Below, piece by piece: positions 49,528-58,894 of a stretch of 64,000 nucleotides of DNA; position 1 is the first letter of the stretch; each line of letters begins with the position of its first letter. Where the stretch lies: assembly GCA_018266355.1 (NCBI GenBank), contig JAFEAP010000005.1, positions 244,546 through 308,545 of the forward strand, read 5' to 3'. The notes below the pieces were generated by a model. It worked only from the letters and a program-made list of their open reading frames with translations. It was not told the DNA's origin and searched no databases. Made by a program: the position numbers and the translations under genes. Origin of the DNA: Bdellovibrionales bacterium (lineage in GTDB: Bacteria > Bdellovibrionota > UBA1018).

Positions 49528-51015
49528 TTATTTCGCGGGAGCCCGTAATTTCAGCGATTCCAGGAGCTTCGGGATGAATCCGCCGAAGCCGCCGTTCGAG
49601 AGTACCGCCACGAGATCTCCCGAACGCGCCGCCGCCGTCACGTGCTTGACGCCTTCGTCGACTTCCCTGAACCATTCGGCGGCGTGGCCGTCCCGTTTCA
49701 AATCGTCGACGAGCTGCTCGCTCGAGAACTGGTCCTCGGGGTTGATCTTCGACTGGTCGTACGGCGCGGCGATAAAACACGCGTCGGCTTCGCCGAAGGC
49801 CTGGCCGTATTCCTTCTGGAACACCTTCCGGCGCGAGGTCGCGCTCCGCGGTTCGAAAACGGAGACGAGTCGGCGGCCCGGATACTTCGAACGGAGCGCG
49901 CGCAGGGTTTCCCGCACCGCCGTCGGATGGTGCGCGAAATCGTCGATGACGAGTACGCCGCCGACTTCTCCCCGCTCCTCCTGCCTCCGTTTCACGCCCT
50001 TGAACGCCGCGAGGCCCGCTTCGACCTCCGCGTGCGTGAGTCCGAGCTCCCGAGCCTCGATCCACGTCGCGAGCGCGTTCAACACGTTATGGTTTCCCGG
50101 AATCGCGAGCCGGAGGGACCCCATCGGCTTTCCGTCGTCGAGAATCGTGAAATGCGTCCACCCGTCGGCGTCGACGCGGACATCCTTCGGAGTGAATCGA
50201 GCACCCGGCGTCCCCGCCGATCCGTAGGTAAGCACCGCGATCTTCCGCGATTCGGCGTCGCGCGCGAGCTCGCGCACGGAATCGTAGTCGACGCATGCGA
50301 TGAGGCGCCCGCCCGGTCGGATCCGGGTGATCAACCCCGAAAAGGCCCGTTTTACCGCGGAAAAATCGGCATAAATGTCGGCGTGATCGAACTCGACCGA
50401 GGTGAGGATCGCGTCGTCGGGGAGATAGTGGTTGAACTTCGGCACCTTGTCCCAAAACGCGGTATCGTACTCGTCGCCTTCGAGGACGAAGAGTCGTCCC
50501 TTCTCGATCGAGGAAACCTGGAAGCTGTTCGGGAGGTTGTGTGAGACGCCTCCGATGAAGTAGCTCGGATCCCGCCCCGCGTGAGCGAGAGTGAACGCGA
50601 GCAGACTCGAGGTGGTCGTCTTCCCGTGGGTGCCCGCGACGACGAGGTTCCGCGTCTGGACGAGCATGAGTTTTTCCATCGCCTCCGGAAGCGAGGTGTA
50701 GGCGTAGCCGCCCTCGAGCGCGGCCTGGGCCTCGGCGTTCGTCCGGCTGATCACGTTTCCGATCACGACGAGGTCGGGACGCGCCGGAAGCCCCGTGAGG
50801 TTCGACGCCTGGTATCCGGAAAAGAGCGTGACGCCGGCGTTTCGAAGCACGTCGCTCATCGGCGGATAGACGTTCTGGTCGCTACCGGTGACTTCGATTC
50901 CCCGTCGCTTCAGGAAGGCCGCAAAAGCGCCCATGAGGGTGCCGCAGACGCCGATGATGTGGACTCGGCGGAGTTCGGAGAAGGCGGGAAGCGAGACGGT
51001 CGGAGCGGAGGACAT
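49528..51015 (-). CDS. mpl: Muropeptide ligase Mpl
   Basis: Mpl re-attaches recycled L-Ala-gamma-D-Glu-meso-DAP peptide to UDP-MurNAc. The 495-residue protein shows Mur-ligase order: RRVHIIGVCGTLMGAFAAFL (the CGT start typical of Mpl rather than MurC), ATP loop VVAGTHGKTTTSS near 126, EGDEYDTAFWDK and LPDDAILTSVEFDHADIY, then IPGNHNVLNALA and VIDDFAHHPTAVRETL. The ATG at 51015 fits the family N-terminus; a TTG at 51051 is possible. It is the last gene of the minus-strand run that starts at ssb. Confidence 0.93.
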   Translation of the reverse strand: MSSAPTVSLPAFSELRRVHIIGVCGTLMGAFAAFLKRRGIEVTGSDQNVYPPMSDVLRNAGVTLFSGYQASNLTGLPARPDLVVIGNVISRTNAEAQAALEGGYAYTSLPEAMEKLMLVQTRNLVVAGTHGKTTTSSLLAFTLAHAGRDPSYFIGGVSHNLPNSFQVSSIEKGRLFVLEGDEYDTAFWDKVPKFNHYLPDDAILTSVEFDHADIYADFSAVKRAFSGLITRIRPGGRLIACVDYDSVRELARDAESRKIAVLTYGSAGTPGARFTPKDVRVDADGWTHFTILDDGKPMGSLRLAIPGNHNVLNALATWIEARELGLTHAEVEAGLAAFKGVKRRQEERGEVGGVLVIDDFAHHPTAVRETLRALRSKYPGRRLVSVFEPRSATSRRKVFQKEYGQAFGEADACFIAAPYDQSKINPEDQFSSEQLVDDLKRDGHAAEWFREVDEGVKHVTAAARSGDLVAVLSNGGFGGFIPKLLESLKLRAPAK

Positions 51016-51073
51016 CCTCCGATTGTCGCGCGCAAGCCGCGAAATGGTCAATCGGAGAGCGCAGACGCCGCGA

Positions 51074-52234
51074 CTAGATCCCGATCGAAAGGTCCCGCGC
51101 CAAAGCGTCGTGAAAACGGCCGCGAAACGCCCGAATCAGGGTGTTTTCGCGCGAGGGATGCACGCGGTTCGTAAGGAGAGTCACGACGACCTGGTTCACG
51201 GGATCGATCCAAAACGAAGTCCCCGTGAATCCGAGGTGTCCCACCGACCGTGGGGAGAAAATTTTGCCGAGCGCGGGCGAATCCCCGCTCGGGGTGTCCC
51301 ACCCGGGCGTCCGGTCGCACCCTTCCGGGATCGAAACCCGCGTCCACGCTTCCGCCGTCACGGCGGGCGAAAAATAACCGTCGAGGAGCGCGCGGCCGAA
51401 CCGTAGCAGCGTCCGGGCGTCGCCGAACGCGCCCGCGTGCCCCGCGTACCCGCCCATCGCCCAGGTGTTATCGTCGTGAACTTGGCCCTGCAGCACGCCC
51501 CGACGCCACGGACAGTCCTCCGTCGCGGCCACCGTCTCGTCGCGGTCGCGGAACGCGGGTTCGATCGTCCGCCGATAGAACGGACCCCGGACCTTTCCGC
51601 CTGCCGGATCCTCGTAAAGTCCCATCGGCTGCCAGACGAATCGTTCGACCGCCCGATCGAGGGGAAGGCCGGCGATCGCCTCGAGGCAAAACCCGAGGAC
51701 CAGGAACCCGACGTCCGAATAGACCGCCTTCGTCCCCGGCGCCCGCTCGAGTTCGACGCCCATGACGATTTCCCGCATCACTTCCTGGCGCTCGTCCACG
51801 GCGATCCGCTCGAGTTCGTGGGTCGAAAATGCCTCGCGCATGCGTTCGAAGAACGGGTACCAAGCCGGCAGCCCAGACGTGTGCGCGGCCAACTGCCGGA
51901 GGGTCACTCCCGCATGCCGGAAATCGTGCAGGATCGCCGAGGCGGGCGTATCCCACGTCAGCCATCCGCGCTCGACGAACGCCATCGCGAGCGCGCCCGT
52001 TCCGAAAACCTTCGTCACCGAAGCGAGGTCGAAAACCGTATCGAGCTCCATCGGCTGCTGGGTCAGTCCCTTCAAGCGCAGCCGCCGCGACCCGCCCCAT
52101 CCGTAGCGGAACACGTCGGGATCCTTCCGCGACCAGACGCCGAACACGCCGCCCGGGAAGACTCCGTCGCGAAGCCCCTCGCGGAAAACCTCCCGCGCCC
52201 GGGGGAAAGCCTCGAAACCCGAAACGGTATGCAT
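51074..52234 (-). CDS. Beta-lactamase-fold serine hydrolase (AmiE-like candidate)
   Basis: A 386-residue class-C beta-lactamase/penicillin-binding-fold enzyme without a signal peptide. Active-site motifs are SVTK (Ser72, Lys75), YSD (Tyr172) and HLGFTG (333-338). The block VHDDNTWAMGGYAGHAGAF is the type I associate with MurNAc-L-Ala amidases of this fold (Bacillus AmiE) and NagZ-linked domains. With mpl 58 bases downstream, a cytoplasmic role in cutting peptides from muropeptides is plausible. Esterase or D,D-peptidase activity remains possible. Confidence 0.8.
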   Translation of the reverse strand: MHTVSGFEAFPRAREVFREGLRDGVFPGGVFGVWSRKDPDVFRYGWGGSRRLRLKGLTQQPMELDTVFDLASVTKVFGTGALAMAFVERGWLTWDTPASAILHDFRHAGVTLRQLAAHTSGLPAWYPFFERMREAFSTHELERIAVDERQEVMREIVMGVELERAPGTKAVYSDVGFLVLGFCLEAIAGLPLDRAVERFVWQPMGLYEDPAGGKVRGPFYRRTIEPAFRDRDETVAATEDCPWRRGVLQGQVHDDNTWAMGGYAGHAGAFGDARTLLRFGRALLDGYFSPAVTAEAWTRVSIPEGCDRTPGWDTPSGDSPALGKIFSPRSVGHLGFTGTSFWIDPVNQVVVTLLTNRVHPSRENTLIRAFRGRFHDALARDLSIGI

Positions 52235-52247
52235 CAGGCGCGTCCTT

Positions 52248-53510
52248 TCATATGACCGCCGTCTCCGTCAGCGCGTGCCCGCGCGCGAAACGCGAACCCG
52301 CGAACGGCTCGAGTTCGAGGAGTTTCGACTTTCCGTCGAGCATCCGCTCGGCGAGCGCGACGCCGCAGGCGTAGCTGTGCATTACTCCGTGGCCCGAGTA
52401 GGAATGCGATTCGAAAACCCGGCCGGTGCCGGACGGCGCGCCCGTCTCGACCTCGCCGATGATCGCGGATTCGTCGGGAGAAACCTCGTACAATCCGCCC
52501 CATCCGTTCAAGTGGCGAAGCGCCTCGAACTTCGTTGACCGTTCCGAGAGCGGCATCCAAATCTTCTCCTGGAAGAACTCCTCGCCCCCGTAACGGAAGT
52601 TCTGACCGATCGGTTCGTCGCGCTCGGCGATCCCGCCGAGGATGTAGCCCGCCTCGGGGTGGAAATAGACGCCCGACGGATCGATCATCATCCCGTACGG
52701 AGAGAGATCGAGGCCGCGGCAGTCGAAGAGCGAGATCTGGCGACGCACGTTCACTGCCGGGCAGTCGTAACCGAGGATGCGCGCGATCGCCTTCGCCCAC
52801 GGACCCGCGCAATTCACCACGCGTTCCGCACTCACGACGGCGGCGGAGTCGCTCGGCGACTCCTTCACGGAACCGGGCGACGGGACGCGGTCGAGCGAGA
52901 GGTACGCGGATTCCTTCTCCTCGCGCGTGGGATTCGCGGAAAGCCGTTCGAATCGAAGCTCGACGCCCGTCCCGTCGATCTTCGCCCCCCGGAGCAGGAG
53001 GCGATCGACGAAGGTCGCGCCGGCGGCCTTCGCCCGCTCTCGAAAATGGAGTTTGAGGAGGTTCGGATTCAAAAGTCCGTCGCGCGGGCCGAAAACCGCT
53101 CCCGCGAGGTCGTCTGTCTTATCGATGAACGGTGCGTAAGCGCTCAGCTTCGCGACGTCCCACGCTTCCGTCGGCCAGCCGGCCGACCGCCAGGTCGCCT
53201 CCGAATCCTCGAAACGCGCCATTCCCGCGGCGTCGACCATCCAGAGATAACCGCACGCGCGGTATCCGACCTCGGCCGCGTGGGCGGCGAAATAATCGAT
53301 CGAGAGCTTCGAACAAAGCACGTTCAGCGGTTGGTGGAAAGTCGCTCGCACGCCGCCCGCGTTCAGTTCCGAACTCGAAAGCGATCCCTCGAGATCGGGA
53401 TCGTAGACGACGACGCCCTTCGCCCCGCGTTCCGCCAGCGCCATCGCGAGGGCGCTTCCGATCACGCCGGCGCCGATGATCGCGATTTGCGGGCGAGCCT
53501 CGGCCGTCAT
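52248..53510 (-). CDS. FAD-dependent amino-acid oxidase/dehydrogenase (DAO family)
   Basis: A 420-residue flavoprotein. The FAD-binding beta-alpha-beta motif is IAIIGAGVIGSALA near 10-23, followed by the second dinucleotide contact VVYDPDLEG. The substrate domain and C-terminal FAD segment (HSYSGHGVMHSYACG) match DadA/sarcosine-oxidase-like DAO proteins. The natural substrate cannot be read from sequence. Sitting between an L,D-transpeptidase and muropeptide enzymes, a D-amino acid or other wall-derived amine is a reasonable guess. Gaps to both neighbours are under 15 bases. Confidence 0.85.
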   Translation of the reverse strand: MTAEARPQIAIIGAGVIGSALAMALAERGAKGVVVYDPDLEGSLSSSELNAGGVRATFHQPLNVLCSKLSIDYFAAHAAEVGYRACGYLWMVDAAGMARFEDSEATWRSAGWPTEAWDVAKLSAYAPFIDKTDDLAGAVFGPRDGLLNPNLLKLHFRERAKAAGATFVDRLLLRGAKIDGTGVELRFERLSANPTREEKESAYLSLDRVPSPGSVKESPSDSAAVVSAERVVNCAGPWAKAIARILGYDCPAVNVRRQISLFDCRGLDLSPYGMMIDPSGVYFHPEAGYILGGIAERDEPIGQNFRYGGEEFFQEKIWMPLSERSTKFEALRHLNGWGGLYEVSPDESAIIGEVETGAPSGTGRVFESHSYSGHGVMHSYACGVALAERMLDGKSKLLELEPFAGSRFARGHALTETAVI

Positions 53511-53518
53511 CCTTCACC

Positions 53519-54460
53519 TCACCACATCAGCTGCGTATAGGTCTCGGCGATGATCTTCGGCTTGCCGGCCTCTTCGGCGACGTAAAGGATCTTCGTCCCG
53601 CGCGAGCGGTGACCCCACCCCCCGCCCTTCAGCTTCGAGCGGTAGTTCTGGGTGAAAGTGATCATCCAGTACTTCGGGTGCTTGTAGTAGAGCACGTCCT
53701 CCGGACCGATCGAGATGTCGACGTAACGCTGGTTGAGCGAGGCCTTGTACTTCTTCCACGCGTCGCGGTCCTTGCCCTGGGCGACGAAGTCCGAATGGTA
53801 GTGGTCGATATAAGCGTCGATATCGCGCGCTTCCCACGATTTGATCCAGGACTCGAAGAAACTCCGGATCGACGGCTCTTTTCCGGGCTTCCGATACTCG
53901 TCGGTGAGTCGCTCGAAGATGAGGATCGGCGTGAGGCCGAGGCGGATGTGCGGCGCCATCTCGGCGAGTTCGCTGTCGTCGCAGACCACGCACCCTTCGC
54001 TGTCGAAACTTTCCTTCAGCCGCGTCGGCGTGTCCGTCGCGTGCAGCATGATCCCGTAACCGGTGCGGCCGGCGATGCGGTCGTAATCGTTCGGATAGTT
54101 CACGTAGAACGCCATCTTCCCGAATTTCGCCGCGAGTCCCGGCGGCTTCAGGAGCGCCTTGAAGGTGTAGATCCCTTCCGGCGTTTTCTGGTCGCCTTCC
54201 TGAGCCTTGTCGCCTTTCACTTTGCCGAGCGTCGCGTGGTACTTCCTCAGCGTGACGTACTCGCCGCCTTGGAGATCGGTGAGTTCGATCGTGTTCGTCG
54301 CCTTGTCGACGAGGATCGCGGAGTATTCTTTCTTCTTCGTCTGCGCGGGGGCCGCGTCGACGGCGGGCTTCTGGAATTCTTCCGCTCCCGCGGCGCCGAC
54401 CGTCGCGATGGACGCGAGAAGGGCGAGCGAAGCGAGAGCCGGGCGCAAGATCGGGAGCAT
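53519..54460 (-). CDS. L,D-transpeptidase (YkuD) with C-terminal NTF2-like domain
   Basis: A 313-residue exported enzyme. The signal peptide ends near GAAGA. The YkuD catalytic block has His140 in IMLHATDTP and Ser154-Glu-Gly-Cys157 in SFDSEGCVVC, the expected HX...SXGC motif for making 3-3 cross-links or attaching proteins to peptidoglycan. From about 190 a second domain (WIKSWEARDIDAYIDHYHSDF) looks like a SnoaL/NTF2-type fold. This two-domain layout recurs in several L,D-transpeptidases of Gram-negative bacteria. Ten bases downstream of the glycosyltransferase gene. Confidence 0.9.
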   Translation of the reverse strand: MLPILRPALASLALLASIATVGAAGAEEFQKPAVDAAPAQTKKKEYSAILVDKATNTIELTDLQGGEYVTLRKYHATLGKVKGDKAQEGDQKTPEGIYTFKALLKPPGLAAKFGKMAFYVNYPNDYDRIAGRTGYGIMLHATDTPTRLKESFDSEGCVVCDDSELAEMAPHIRLGLTPILIFERLTDEYRKPGKEPSIRSFFESWIKSWEARDIDAYIDHYHSDFVAQGKDRDAWKKYKASLNQRYVDISIGPEDVLYYKHPKYWMITFTQNYRSKLKGGGWGHRSRGTKILYVAEEAGKPKIIAETYTQLMW

Positions 54461-54470
54461 GTCCCTTAGT

Positions 54471-55211
54471 TTAGTGAGCGCGCTCCGGCGACGTCAAGAA
54501 CTTGCGGGAATTTAAGCGGAATCCCCAAACGCGAGCGAGCGCTTCGAACACGATCCGCCGATTCATCTTCGATTTCCCGACCTTCCGGTCTTCGAAAATG
54601 ATGGGGAATTCTTTGATCCGGAAGCCTCGGAGGAAAGCGCGGTATTTGAGCTCGATTTGGAACGAGTAACCGTCGCTGCGGAGGGATTCGAGGTCGACGG
54701 CGTCGAGGACCGCCCGGCGCCATCCGTTGAACCCGCCGGTGAAGTCCCGAATCGGGGCGCCGAGGATCACGCGCGAGTAAAAACTCCCGCCGCGCGATAG
54801 GATCTTCCGGCCGATCCCCCAGTTCACCGTCCCGCCGCCCGGGACGTACCGAGAACCGATCGCGACGTCGGAGGTTTCGAGGGTGGAGAGCATCGTCTTC
54901 AGATAGGACGGATTATGGGAAAAATCGGCGTCCATTTCGATGAAGGCCGAGTACTCCGAGCGACCGAGGCCCCAGCGGAAGCCGTTCACGTAGGCCGTGC
55001 CGAGCCCCATCTTTTTCGCGCGGTGAAGGACGTGCACGCGCGGTTCATGGCGAACCGCGAGCACGTCGGCGAGCGCACCCGTTCCGTCGGGCGAGCCGTC
55101 GTCTACGATCAAGATGTCGATGGAAGAAGGGGTGGAGGCGAGAATCGCCTCCACCAGAGATTTGATGTTTTCCGCCTCGTTATAAGTCGGAACGACGATC
55201 AGAGCCCGCAT
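54471..55211 (-). CDS. Family 2 glycosyltransferase (polyprenol-phosphate mannose synthase type)
   Basis: A 246-residue GT-A enzyme resembling DPM1. N-terminal LIVVPTYNEAENI, IVDDGSPDGTG, the DAD metal motif (94-96 in IEMDADFSHN) and GSRYVPGGGTVNW are conserved, and there are no C-terminal membrane segments, as in the soluble DPM1 type. Likely transfers a sugar to a polyprenyl phosphate at the inner membrane. The ATG at 55211 overlaps the ssb stop by one base (TGATG). Confidence 0.9.
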   Translation of the reverse strand: MRALIVVPTYNEAENIKSLVEAILASTPSSIDILIVDDGSPDGTGALADVLAVRHEPRVHVLHRAKKMGLGTAYVNGFRWGLGRSEYSAFIEMDADFSHNPSYLKTMLSTLETSDVAIGSRYVPGGGTVNWGIGRKILSRGGSFYSRVILGAPIRDFTGGFNGWRRAVLDAVDLESLRSDGYSFQIELKYRAFLRGFRIKEFPIIFEDRKVGKSKMNRRIVFEALARVWGFRLNSRKFLTSPERAH

Positions 55212-55699
55212 CAAAACGGAATATCGTCTTCAGTGAACGACGGTTCGGCCGGAGCGCCCATGCCGAAACCGGCGCCGGCGTCTTGGTTAAAGCCGGCGTT
55301 CGCGTTGCCGCCGCCGAAGTTCGCCGACGGTCCGCCCGCGGAGCGCTGCTCGTTGCCCATGCCCGCGCCGCGTTCGCCGCCCAGGAATTGGACCGTTTGC
55401 GCTTGGACTTCGGTCGAGTATTTCTTCACGCCGTCCTTGTCCGTCCACTCACGGGTTTGGAGGCGTCCCTCGACGTAACACTGGCGACCCTTCGCGAGGT
55501 ATTGGCTGCAAAGCTCTGCGAGCTTGCCCCACACCACGATACGGTGCCATTCCGTACGCTCTTGTTTTTGACCACTCTTATCCGTCCAGGCCTCGTTCGT
55601 CGCGACCGAGAAGTTCGCGACGGCGGATCCGCTCGGCGTGTACCGAACTTCCGGATTCTGACCCAGTCTCCCCACCAGAATAACTTTATTTACTGACAT
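55211..55699 (-). CDS. ssb: Single-stranded DNA-binding protein
   Basis: A 162-residue SSB. The OB-fold domain occupies about 1-110 ([53 protein letters not shown]). A Gly/Asn-rich linker follows, then the acidic tip EDDIPF that recruits repair and replication proteins. The ATG at 55699 fits the family start. Its promoter-like sequence ends eight bases upstream. It leads the cell-wall gene run, an unusual neighbourhood for ssb. Confidence 0.96.
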   Translation of the reverse strand: MSVNKVILVGRLGQNPEVRYTPSGSAVANFSVATNEAWTDKSGQKQERTEWHRIVVWGKLAELCSQYLAKGRQCYVEGRLQTREWTDKDGVKKYSTEVQAQTVQFLGGERGAGMGNEQRSAGGPSANFGGGNANAGFNQDAGAGFGMGAPAEPSFTEDDIPF

Positions 55700-55706
55700 G
55701 CCCCAC

Positions 55707-55735
55707 GGTGTACGGGCCCGAAGCGAGCCGGTCAA
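55707..55735 (-). promoter_or_regulatory. Sigma-70-like promoter for ssb
   Basis: On the minus strand TTGACC (55735-55730), 17 bases, then TACACC (55712-55707) lie seven bases before the ssb ATG. The -35 box is good, the -10 weak. The transcript would be nearly leaderless. Confidence 0.4.
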
Positions 55736-55761
55736 GCACTCCGCGCCGATCGCCGGGGAAA

Positions 55762-56292
55762 CTAGGCTTCGACTTCCGGCGCTTCGGAATCCTCGGAGAC
55801 TGCTCGGGATTTCGCACTACCGGCAGGAGCGATTGCCGCGGCGGGCCGCGAGCGCGCAGCGTCATTTTCCGCTTCGGATCCAGGAAAGGGAATTCCCTTT
55901 TCCGCGAACCGCTTCCGCCAGTGGTCTTGGATCGCAGACCGGGCTTTTTCCACATCCACGAGGTATAAAATCGGATCGAACCCGCATTTCGAACAGGTGA
56001 CTTTCGCGCGCACGCGCGCGCGATAGACCATCTCGAACCCGATCCAGAGCGGGACGAAGCTCACGAGCCCTTTCCATTCGATCCACGGGAGCGCCTCGCG
56101 CGCGAGGAGCGCGACGAGGAACGCGGTGAGACCGACCTGGACGAAGTGGATCGGCTGGCCCGGCTTCGGGTGCATGCCGATCCGGCGGGGCGTGGTGCAC
56201 ATCGGGCAGTAAAACTCGAAGTTCCTCGTGAATCGTTCCTTCCAGATCGATTTCGAAGCGATGCGAAGCACGTCGTGCCGGCGTCCGTCCAT
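55762..56292 (-). CDS. Membrane protein with two CxxC pairs
   Basis: A 176-residue protein from the ATG at 56292, preceded by GAGGAGGTGCCC. CPMC (Cys29, Cys32) and CSKC (Cys100, Cys103) flank two membrane helices (about 51-65 and 75-90), suggesting a single zinc site assembled from both ends of a membrane hairpin. A helical region and an Ala-rich tail follow. Function unknown. Sixty-two bases upstream of ssb on the same strand. Confidence 0.7.
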   Translation of the reverse strand: MDGRRHDVLRIASKSIWKERFTRNFEFYCPMCTTPRRIGMHPKPGQPIHFVQVGLTAFLVALLAREALPWIEWKGLVSFVPLWIGFEMVYRARVRAKVTCSKCGFDPILYLVDVEKARSAIQDHWRKRFAEKGIPFPGSEAENDAARSRPAAAIAPAGSAKSRAVSEDSEAPEVEA

Positions 56293-56368
56293 GGGCACCT
56301 CCTCTACCGAGTTTACCATCCGTTTCCGGCGTTACGCGAGAAAAGGATCCATGCTAACCTTAGGGCTC

Positions 56369-57652
56369 ATGAAACCGAAAGCTTCCCGCCGCCAAAACTC
56401 GCGCGATACCGGTAGACCCACCGGCAAAAAACGCCTTTCGGTGAACCTCCGTCCGCGAAACGCCCGGCAAGAAATTCCCGCCCCGAGCGAAGCGCCGGAA
56501 GCGGGCGTCGCTTTCCCCCCGTCATGGGGTTGGTTTTTCGACGATATCCTCCCGGGCTGGGTGAAGGACCGTTACGCCCCCCGCGAGAGCTGGAAGGGAA
56601 AACCCTTCTCCGCCGAGGACGGGAAATTCTTCCTGCGCGGCGTGCGCGAACTCTCGGACCTCTTCACCGACGCGCGCCCGAAGAACCTTCAGGATTACCT
56701 CGCGCACGAGAAATACCGTTCGAGTTACTTGCTCTATTTTCTTCCGCTTCAAGCCGCGAAATTCGTCGCGCTCTTCTCGCTCCACGCGAAAGCCGTCGAC
56801 GCCGCGCTCGCGCAATCGAAACGATCGGGCGTCTTTCGTTTCGTCGACCTCGGCGCGGGTCCCGCGACGGCTTCGCTCGCGCTCCTCGTCCACCTCCTCG
56901 GACGGAAGGAACCCCTCCCCGAGAAAATCGAATTCGTGCTCTTCGACCAGAACGCGACGATCCTGAAGGACGGCGAGGCCCTGCTCCGCCACGTCGCCGA
57001 GTCGTTCCCGAAATCGCGCGGACGCGTGAGCGTGCGCCTGCAGACGGGCGATCTCTGGAAGAAGGTCATGACGGAGAAAGATCCGATCTCGCTCTCGGTC
57101 TTCGGCCACACCGTGAACGAGTATCTCCCCTTGCGCGAGGGCCGGCCCGATCCGCGTCCCTTCGCCCACCTATTCGAACTCGGCCGCTCGGGCGGCGGCA
57201 TACTCTGGGCCGAGCCCGCGGCGCGCGCGCCATCGCAGACGCTTTCCCAGCTTCGCGATTTCTTCTTCGAGGAAGGCCTCGTCGACGCGGAACCGTCGCG
57301 GATCTGGGGACCGTGCCTCCACGCCGGACGGTGCCCGCTCGCGGAAGGACGCGACTGGTGCCACTTCAGCATTCGCGGGAAAATCCCGGGGAAATGGTTC
57401 GGGTTCTTCTCGCGCGGCCTCTCGAAGGAGAAGGAGTGGCTGAAGTACTCTTATCTTTGGATCGCGGCCGCCGAGGATCCTAATCCGGACCGGGCCGCGC
57501 CGAACGAGCGGCTCGTGCTCACCGACCCCCTTTCGCGCGACCCGCGTGCGAAGAAGGACGTCCTCCTCTGCGAGCCGGACGCGCCGGGACGCCACACGCT
57601 TTCTCCGCGCGAGCACTGGCGCCGCGGAATGCGCGTCAGACTCGGGAAGTAG
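56369..57652 (+). CDS. Rsm22-like rRNA methyltransferase family protein
   Basis: A ~427-residue SAM-dependent methyltransferase resembling the Rsm22 family. The SAM motif is FVDLGAGPATASLAL near 163. The Cys-rich family signature PCLHAGRCPL then DWCHF lies in the C-terminal half and may bind a metal or Fe-S cluster. The basic N-terminus (about 1-40) could contact rRNA. The start could instead be the ATG at 56351. In eukaryotes Rsm22 supports mitochondrial ribosome assembly; the bacterial role is less clear. Confidence 0.85.
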   Translation: MKPKASRRQNSRDTGRPTGKKRLSVNLRPRNARQEIPAPSEAPEAGVAFPPSWGWFFDDILPGWVKDRYAPRESWKGKPFSAEDGKFFLRGVRELSDLFTDARPKNLQDYLAHEKYRSSYLLYFLPLQAAKFVALFSLHAKAVDAALAQSKRSGVFRFVDLGAGPATASLALLVHLLGRKEPLPEKIEFVLFDQNATILKDGEALLRHVAESFPKSRGRVSVRLQTGDLWKKVMTEKDPISLSVFGHTVNEYLPLREGRPDPRPFAHLFELGRSGGGILWAEPAARAPSQTLSQLRDFFFEEGLVDAEPSRIWGPCLHAGRCPLAEGRDWCHFSIRGKIPGKWFGFFSRGLSKEKEWLKYSYLWIAAAEDPNPDRAAPNERLVLTDPLSRDPRAKKDVLLCEPDAPGRHTLSPREHWRRGMRVRLGK

Positions 57653-57655
57653 GTC

Positions 57656-58855
57656 TTACGGAGCGAGGACGAGGCTGCGCTCTTTCTTGCGGCAGACCGT
57701 CGTCACGCGCTTGAAAAGCGAAACGCTCACGTCACTCAGGAGGAAGTAGTTCTCCGGGTCGTTCACGTCGAGCGTTCCGGCCGAAGCGAGTCCGCGGCTC
57801 GCGCTCCCGTCGAAACCGACGTCGCCGTTCGCGCCGCCCGCGGTCGCCGCGCCTGCCGCTCCACCGGCTCCGAACCACGAAACTCCTCCGGCGCCGCTGC
57901 CCGAGGGATCGCCCGCACCGTGCCCGCCGCCCGCGCCGCCGTAGCCGGAAGATTCCATGCCGAAAGTCTTCGACGCGAACGCGGAATCGTCGCCCGCGGT
58001 CGCCGCGCTCTTCGCGGAGCCGGTATCCGAACCGGCCGGCGGCGCGATTCCCGCGCCGGAGCCGCTCGTGGCGGCCGACGCTTGGCGCTTGCCGGAGGAA
58101 TTGCCGGTGCCGGCCAGGCCGTCGAACTTGACGCCCGTCGAAGCGCCGGTCGCGGAGGAGAGTCCCGGTAAGTCGGTGCCCGCGGTCGCCGCGCCCGTCT
58201 GGAGGTTATTGTCCTGCTCGCCGACGGCCAGGAAGTGGGAGTTTTGGATATCGACGAGCTGGAAACCCGCGCTCATCGTCGTGACGTAGCTCCCCGTCGA
58301 GCCACCGCCGCCGCAGTACGAGTCCTTGGTGATGCACTGAGGATGCGTCGGATCGCCGTTGAAAACCGTTCCGGCGGAGCAGTTCGAATCGCTGGCGACC
58401 ACCGCGTTTCCGCACCCCTGCGTTCCCGTACTCCGGATCGGATATTCCGAGGAATACGAGCCGATGAGTCCGGCCGTGCTCATGCAGACGGTGTAGGCGT
58501 TGCCTGAGGTTTTCAGCAATTGGCCGCTTTGGTCGAACTGGTCCGAAACGTTCGACTCGGCGAGTTCGCCGTGTATGCCGTTTCGCCCCTTATCCTCGTA
58601 GGCCGAGACCCAGGCGTCGAAATCGCTGACTTTGCAGATCGGCTGGACTCCTCCGCAGAGGCGTTCGCATTTGCCCTGGTTGAACGTCACGCGCGCGCAA
58701 AGTTGCATCCCGTAGACCACCGGACCGTTGCAGCCGAGCCCGAGGTGGAGCTGGCAGCGGACCGCCGCGCCGGCGTCGAACGCCGCGAAAGCGGAAAACG
58801 CGAGAAGCGCTCGCCGCGCGATCCGATTCGAAAAGATTTTAGCGAATAACCCCAT
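57656..58855 (-). CDS. Secreted Cys-rich protein with Gly/Ala/Ser-rich region
   Basis: A 399-residue protein with a signal peptide ending DAGAA. Residues about 33-200 hold about 14 Cys (RCQLHLGLGCNG, CERLCGGVQPIC, SYCGGGG), implying a disulfide-rich domain. Residues about 225-365 are low-complexity Gly/Ala/Ser. The end (SVSLFKRVTTVCRKKERS) returns to normal composition. No family recognised. It lies 39 bases downstream of another Cys-rich exported protein and converges on the Rsm22-like gene. Confidence 0.7.
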   Translation of the reverse strand: MGLFAKIFSNRIARRALLAFSAFAAFDAGAAVRCQLHLGLGCNGPVVYGMQLCARVTFNQGKCERLCGGVQPICKVSDFDAWVSAYEDKGRNGIHGELAESNVSDQFDQSGQLLKTSGNAYTVCMSTAGLIGSYSSEYPIRSTGTQGCGNAVVASDSNCSAGTVFNGDPTHPQCITKDSYCGGGGSTGSYVTTMSAGFQLVDIQNSHFLAVGEQDNNLQTGAATAGTDLPGLSSATGASTGVKFDGLAGTGNSSGKRQASAATSGSGAGIAPPAGSDTGSAKSAATAGDDSAFASKTFGMESSGYGGAGGGHGAGDPSGSGAGGVSWFGAGGAAGAATAGGANGDVGFDGSASRGLASAGTLDVNDPENYFLLSDVSVSLFKRVTTVCRKKERSLVLAP

Positions 58856-58894
58856 ATCAGACTCCTGAACAAACCCCGAAAACCCGTCGAAAAC

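Noticed and set aside
57750..58180. Possible repeat array
   Set aside because: The periodicity is low-complexity Gly/Ala/Ser coding sequence of the Cys-rich protein without a fixed unit; not a CRISPR or tandem DNA repeat.
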